From positions 18,909,220-18,973,219 of the forward strand of contig NC_081546.1 in NCBI RefSeq assembly GCF_901000735.1: a stretch of DNA of 64,000 nucleotides. The letters are read 5' to 3'. Of this stretch, positions 62,266 through 64,000 are shown one piece after another (the first letter of the stretch is position 1; every line of letters starts with the position of its first letter). A program made the translations under genes and the position numbers. Origin of the DNA: Corylus avellana (lineage: Eukaryota > Streptophyta > Magnoliopsida > Fagales > Betulaceae). The notes under the pieces are model-generated. The model saw only the letters and a program-made list of their open reading frames with translations, did no database searches and was not told the DNA's origin.

Positions 62266-62426
62266 TATATATATATTATGATATTAAAATTATAATATTA
62301 ACGATCATAGTAGAATATAACACAGATCAAGCACGTGCATTGCACGTGCCATCCCAAGTAGTGATTGGGAATGCGTTTTCCCAATTTAAGTCGATTAGTT
62401 CCTTTGTCTGTCGGACGAGTTGTGCC

Positions 62427-62889
62427 ATGGAGGGAGCGGTGGTGCAGAACCATCAATAGCAACAGTAGCAATAGCAGTAGCAGCAACAAGTGGAGAGGCT
62501 GAACTCGATCCTGCAGTAGTAGCTGAACCTGGAGGCCATAAAGACGCGAGCCATCAGCCTATTCAAAGCCATCACTCGCATTCTAGAAGACTTCGACGCC
62601 TATGCTCGCACCAACACCACCCCCAAATGGTCCTTCCCTCGCTCTTCGTTCTTTTTTTTACTCTCAAGGCTCAAGACTTAACCGCTGTCTCGAGAATAGC
62701 ACAAACATAATTCCATTTTCAATTTCAACAAATTTTATTGTTTCTTTCTTGTGTTGTGCGCTAGGCAGGACATTTTGGGACAATATTTTATGGTAAATCT
62801 TGAGCTTTTCAACATTGTTAATGAAATCAAGAAGGTCTCAAAGGCCTTTGTAGTACATCAAAAGAATGTCAATGCAGAGAATTCTACAA
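62427..62889 (+). pseudogene. MED8: MED8 (Mediator subunit 8) fragment, exons 1-2, with TAG stops
   Basis: Exon 1 (62427-62629) starts MEGAVVQNHQ, passes a glutamine-rich tract and continues with LNLEAIKTRAISLFKAITRI, then LEDFDAYARTNTTPKW. Exon 2 (62765-62889) reads DILGQYFMVNLELFNIV, then VSKAFVVHQKNVNAENST. These match plant MED8, a head-module subunit of the Mediator coactivator. The intron with GT and AG ends is retained, so this is not a processed copy. Codons 11, 14, 16, 18, 31 and 32 are TAG where glutamine is expected; apart from these, both exons stay in frame. Later exons would lie beyond the microsatellite and gap and are not seen. Confidence 0.82.
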
Positions 62890-62927
62890 GTATGTATATA
62901 TGTATGTATGTATGTATGTATATATGC

Positions 62928-62958
<31 letters not shown>

Positions 62959-63043
62959 TGCATGCATGCATGTATGTCTATGTATGTATGTATGTCAATG
63001 TATGTATGTATGTATGTATGTATGTATATATACATGTATGTAT
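62890..63043. repeat. (TATG)n microsatellite running into the assembly gap
   Basis: Repeats begin at the donor site of MED8 exon 2 (gtatgtat) and continue with minor changes (tgcatgcatgca) up to the N run. Confidence 0.95.
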
Positions 63044-63143
63044 NNNNNNNNNNNNNNNNNNNNNNNNNNNNNNNNNNNNNNNNNNNNNNNNNNNNNNNNN
63101 NNNNNNNNNNNNNNNNNNNNNNNNNNNNNNNNNNNNNNNNNNN
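63044..63143. other. Assembly gap of exactly 100 N
   Basis: This is a placeholder gap next to a microsatellite. The bases on its two sides show no overlap, unlike the gap at 13392. Bases 63144-63354 after it are AT-rich with nothing recognised. Confidence 0.95.
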
Positions 63144-63354
63144 TTACGTTTAGATCTAGTCTTCTTGTTCATATTTCTACCTAATCAAATCATGCCATGC
63201 AAGATGCATCAATTTCCATCCTCTGCAGTATTCAGTATAAACTACAAAAATAGATACAAAAATTTAAGATATTCAAATCTCAATCATTATTTTAAAATTA
63301 AATGATAGACATTTTGGATTGAACAATATTTAGTATTTCATTAATAAATAGTGA

Positions 63355-64000
63355 TAAATAATAAGGTAAAATCTATACCATTTCGGTCTTTTGAGCTAGA
63401 GGTTTCAATAAGTGCGATATAGGGGTATTGGTTAAAATCATTTAATTAGCTAAGTTTCCTCCTTTTTTTTTTTCTTTTTTTTTTCTCCTTTTCTTTCTAA
63501 TGTAATTGACTAAGCTTGACTATTCTATTATGCATGTCTATATTTTTACAGATTTGGCTTTAATTAGTAATCAGCTACATCATCAAATCAGATTCCATGC
63601 AATGTTGAAAATCATTTACTCTAACAGTCAATGTAATATTATAACTCATATTATTGATGGGACACTCCAACTTACATCATGTGCACACAAGACACCACGC
63701 TACACATTCCTCTCAAATATTAAGAAACCTAAACCCTAAATCCTAACCCTAACAAATATTTGAATTATCACCTGGTTGTCTTGCTTCCAAAATATTTGCA
63801 TGTATTTTTAGGGTTTGAGCTTAGATTTGCATAACTTCATTCTTAAGCAATAATTATATTTGTAAACTTATTTAAAGTCGCTTCTCATACATTTTATTCA
63901 TTATTTTTGTATGATGTCTTTGAATCTAGTGTTCGAGGTTAGGTATGGCGGTAGATTCGACAGAAGTTGTGGTTGCAATTACGTGGGGGGAGAAGTTGTT
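63355..64000 (+). mobile_element. Second MULE copy, 5'-truncated, running off the window
   Basis: From 63355 the sequence follows 50900-51500 closely, with small indels, including the same ATG of the transposase gene (63914, MSLNLVFEVRYGGRFDRSCG). Similarity stops abruptly at its left end, so the terminal repeat is missing. Within the part visible the reading frame is open. Confidence 0.85.

Noticed and set aside
62427..62889. TAG read as glutamine (recoding) in a functional MED8
   Set aside because: Plant nuclear genes use the standard code, and the kinesin in this window has no internal TAG; decay of CAG is the simpler explanation.
62163..63305. Long open frames rich in Met-Tyr-Val-Cys repeats
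   Set aside because: They are translations of the (TATG)n microsatellite, which is open in several frames on both strands, and some cross the N gap. No domain or codon signal supports a protein.

Overview
The window is nuclear DNA from a flowering plant, most likely a eudicot. It has intron-rich genes, plant-specific transposon families (Tat and Athila-type Ty3 elements, DUF4283 LINEs, MULEs, a hAT) and plant genes (a CH-domain kinesin-14, NRT2, MED8). The species cannot be fixed from this sequence. Only one gene looks intact; almost everything else is transposons, many of them nested.

Region by region. At 1-350 a SINE sits inside a MITE-like sequence. A decayed Tat-lineage Ty3 element fills about 484-8590. 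It has gag-pol remnants with a large internal deletion, a tandem-repeat 3' region, an antisense gene of the 'putative gypsy type transposon' family, a hAT insertion with a perfect 8-bp target duplication, a polypurine tract and a 3' LTR with a TATA box. Two near-identical segments, 8631-13391 and 13492-18351, flank a 100-N gap. They are the tail of one contig and the head of the next, so I read them as one locus assembled twice. Each carries an NRT2 pseudogene fragment and the start of the kinesin gene.

The kinesin-14 gene runs from 18102 to 26755 in 21 coding exons and encodes 1087 residues: calponin-homology domain, coiled coil, central motor, tail. One intron is of the rare U12 AT-AC class. 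Its introns and 3' end carry small insertions, including a poly(A)-only insertion with a 16-bp duplication at the stop codon. An AT-rich repeated module interrupted by a MULE-type MITE follows (27.6-29.9 kb).

From 29.9 to 43.1 kb lies a minus-strand LINE split in its RNase H domain by a 7.7-kb LTR element that has gag and protease but no polymerase. A second LINE (43.9-48.85 kb, plus strand) lies inside a MITE. Next comes a 10.5-kb MULE (48897-59351) with terminal inverted repeats of about 650 bp. It carries a damaged MuDR-type transposase gene on the plus strand and a convergent zf-GRF gene on the minus strand, an arrangement resembling maize MuDR. The rest holds unclassified sequence, another SINE, a MED8 pseudogene fragment whose stop codons are all CAG-to-TAG, TATG microsatellites, a second 100-N gap, and the start of another MULE copy that runs off the window.
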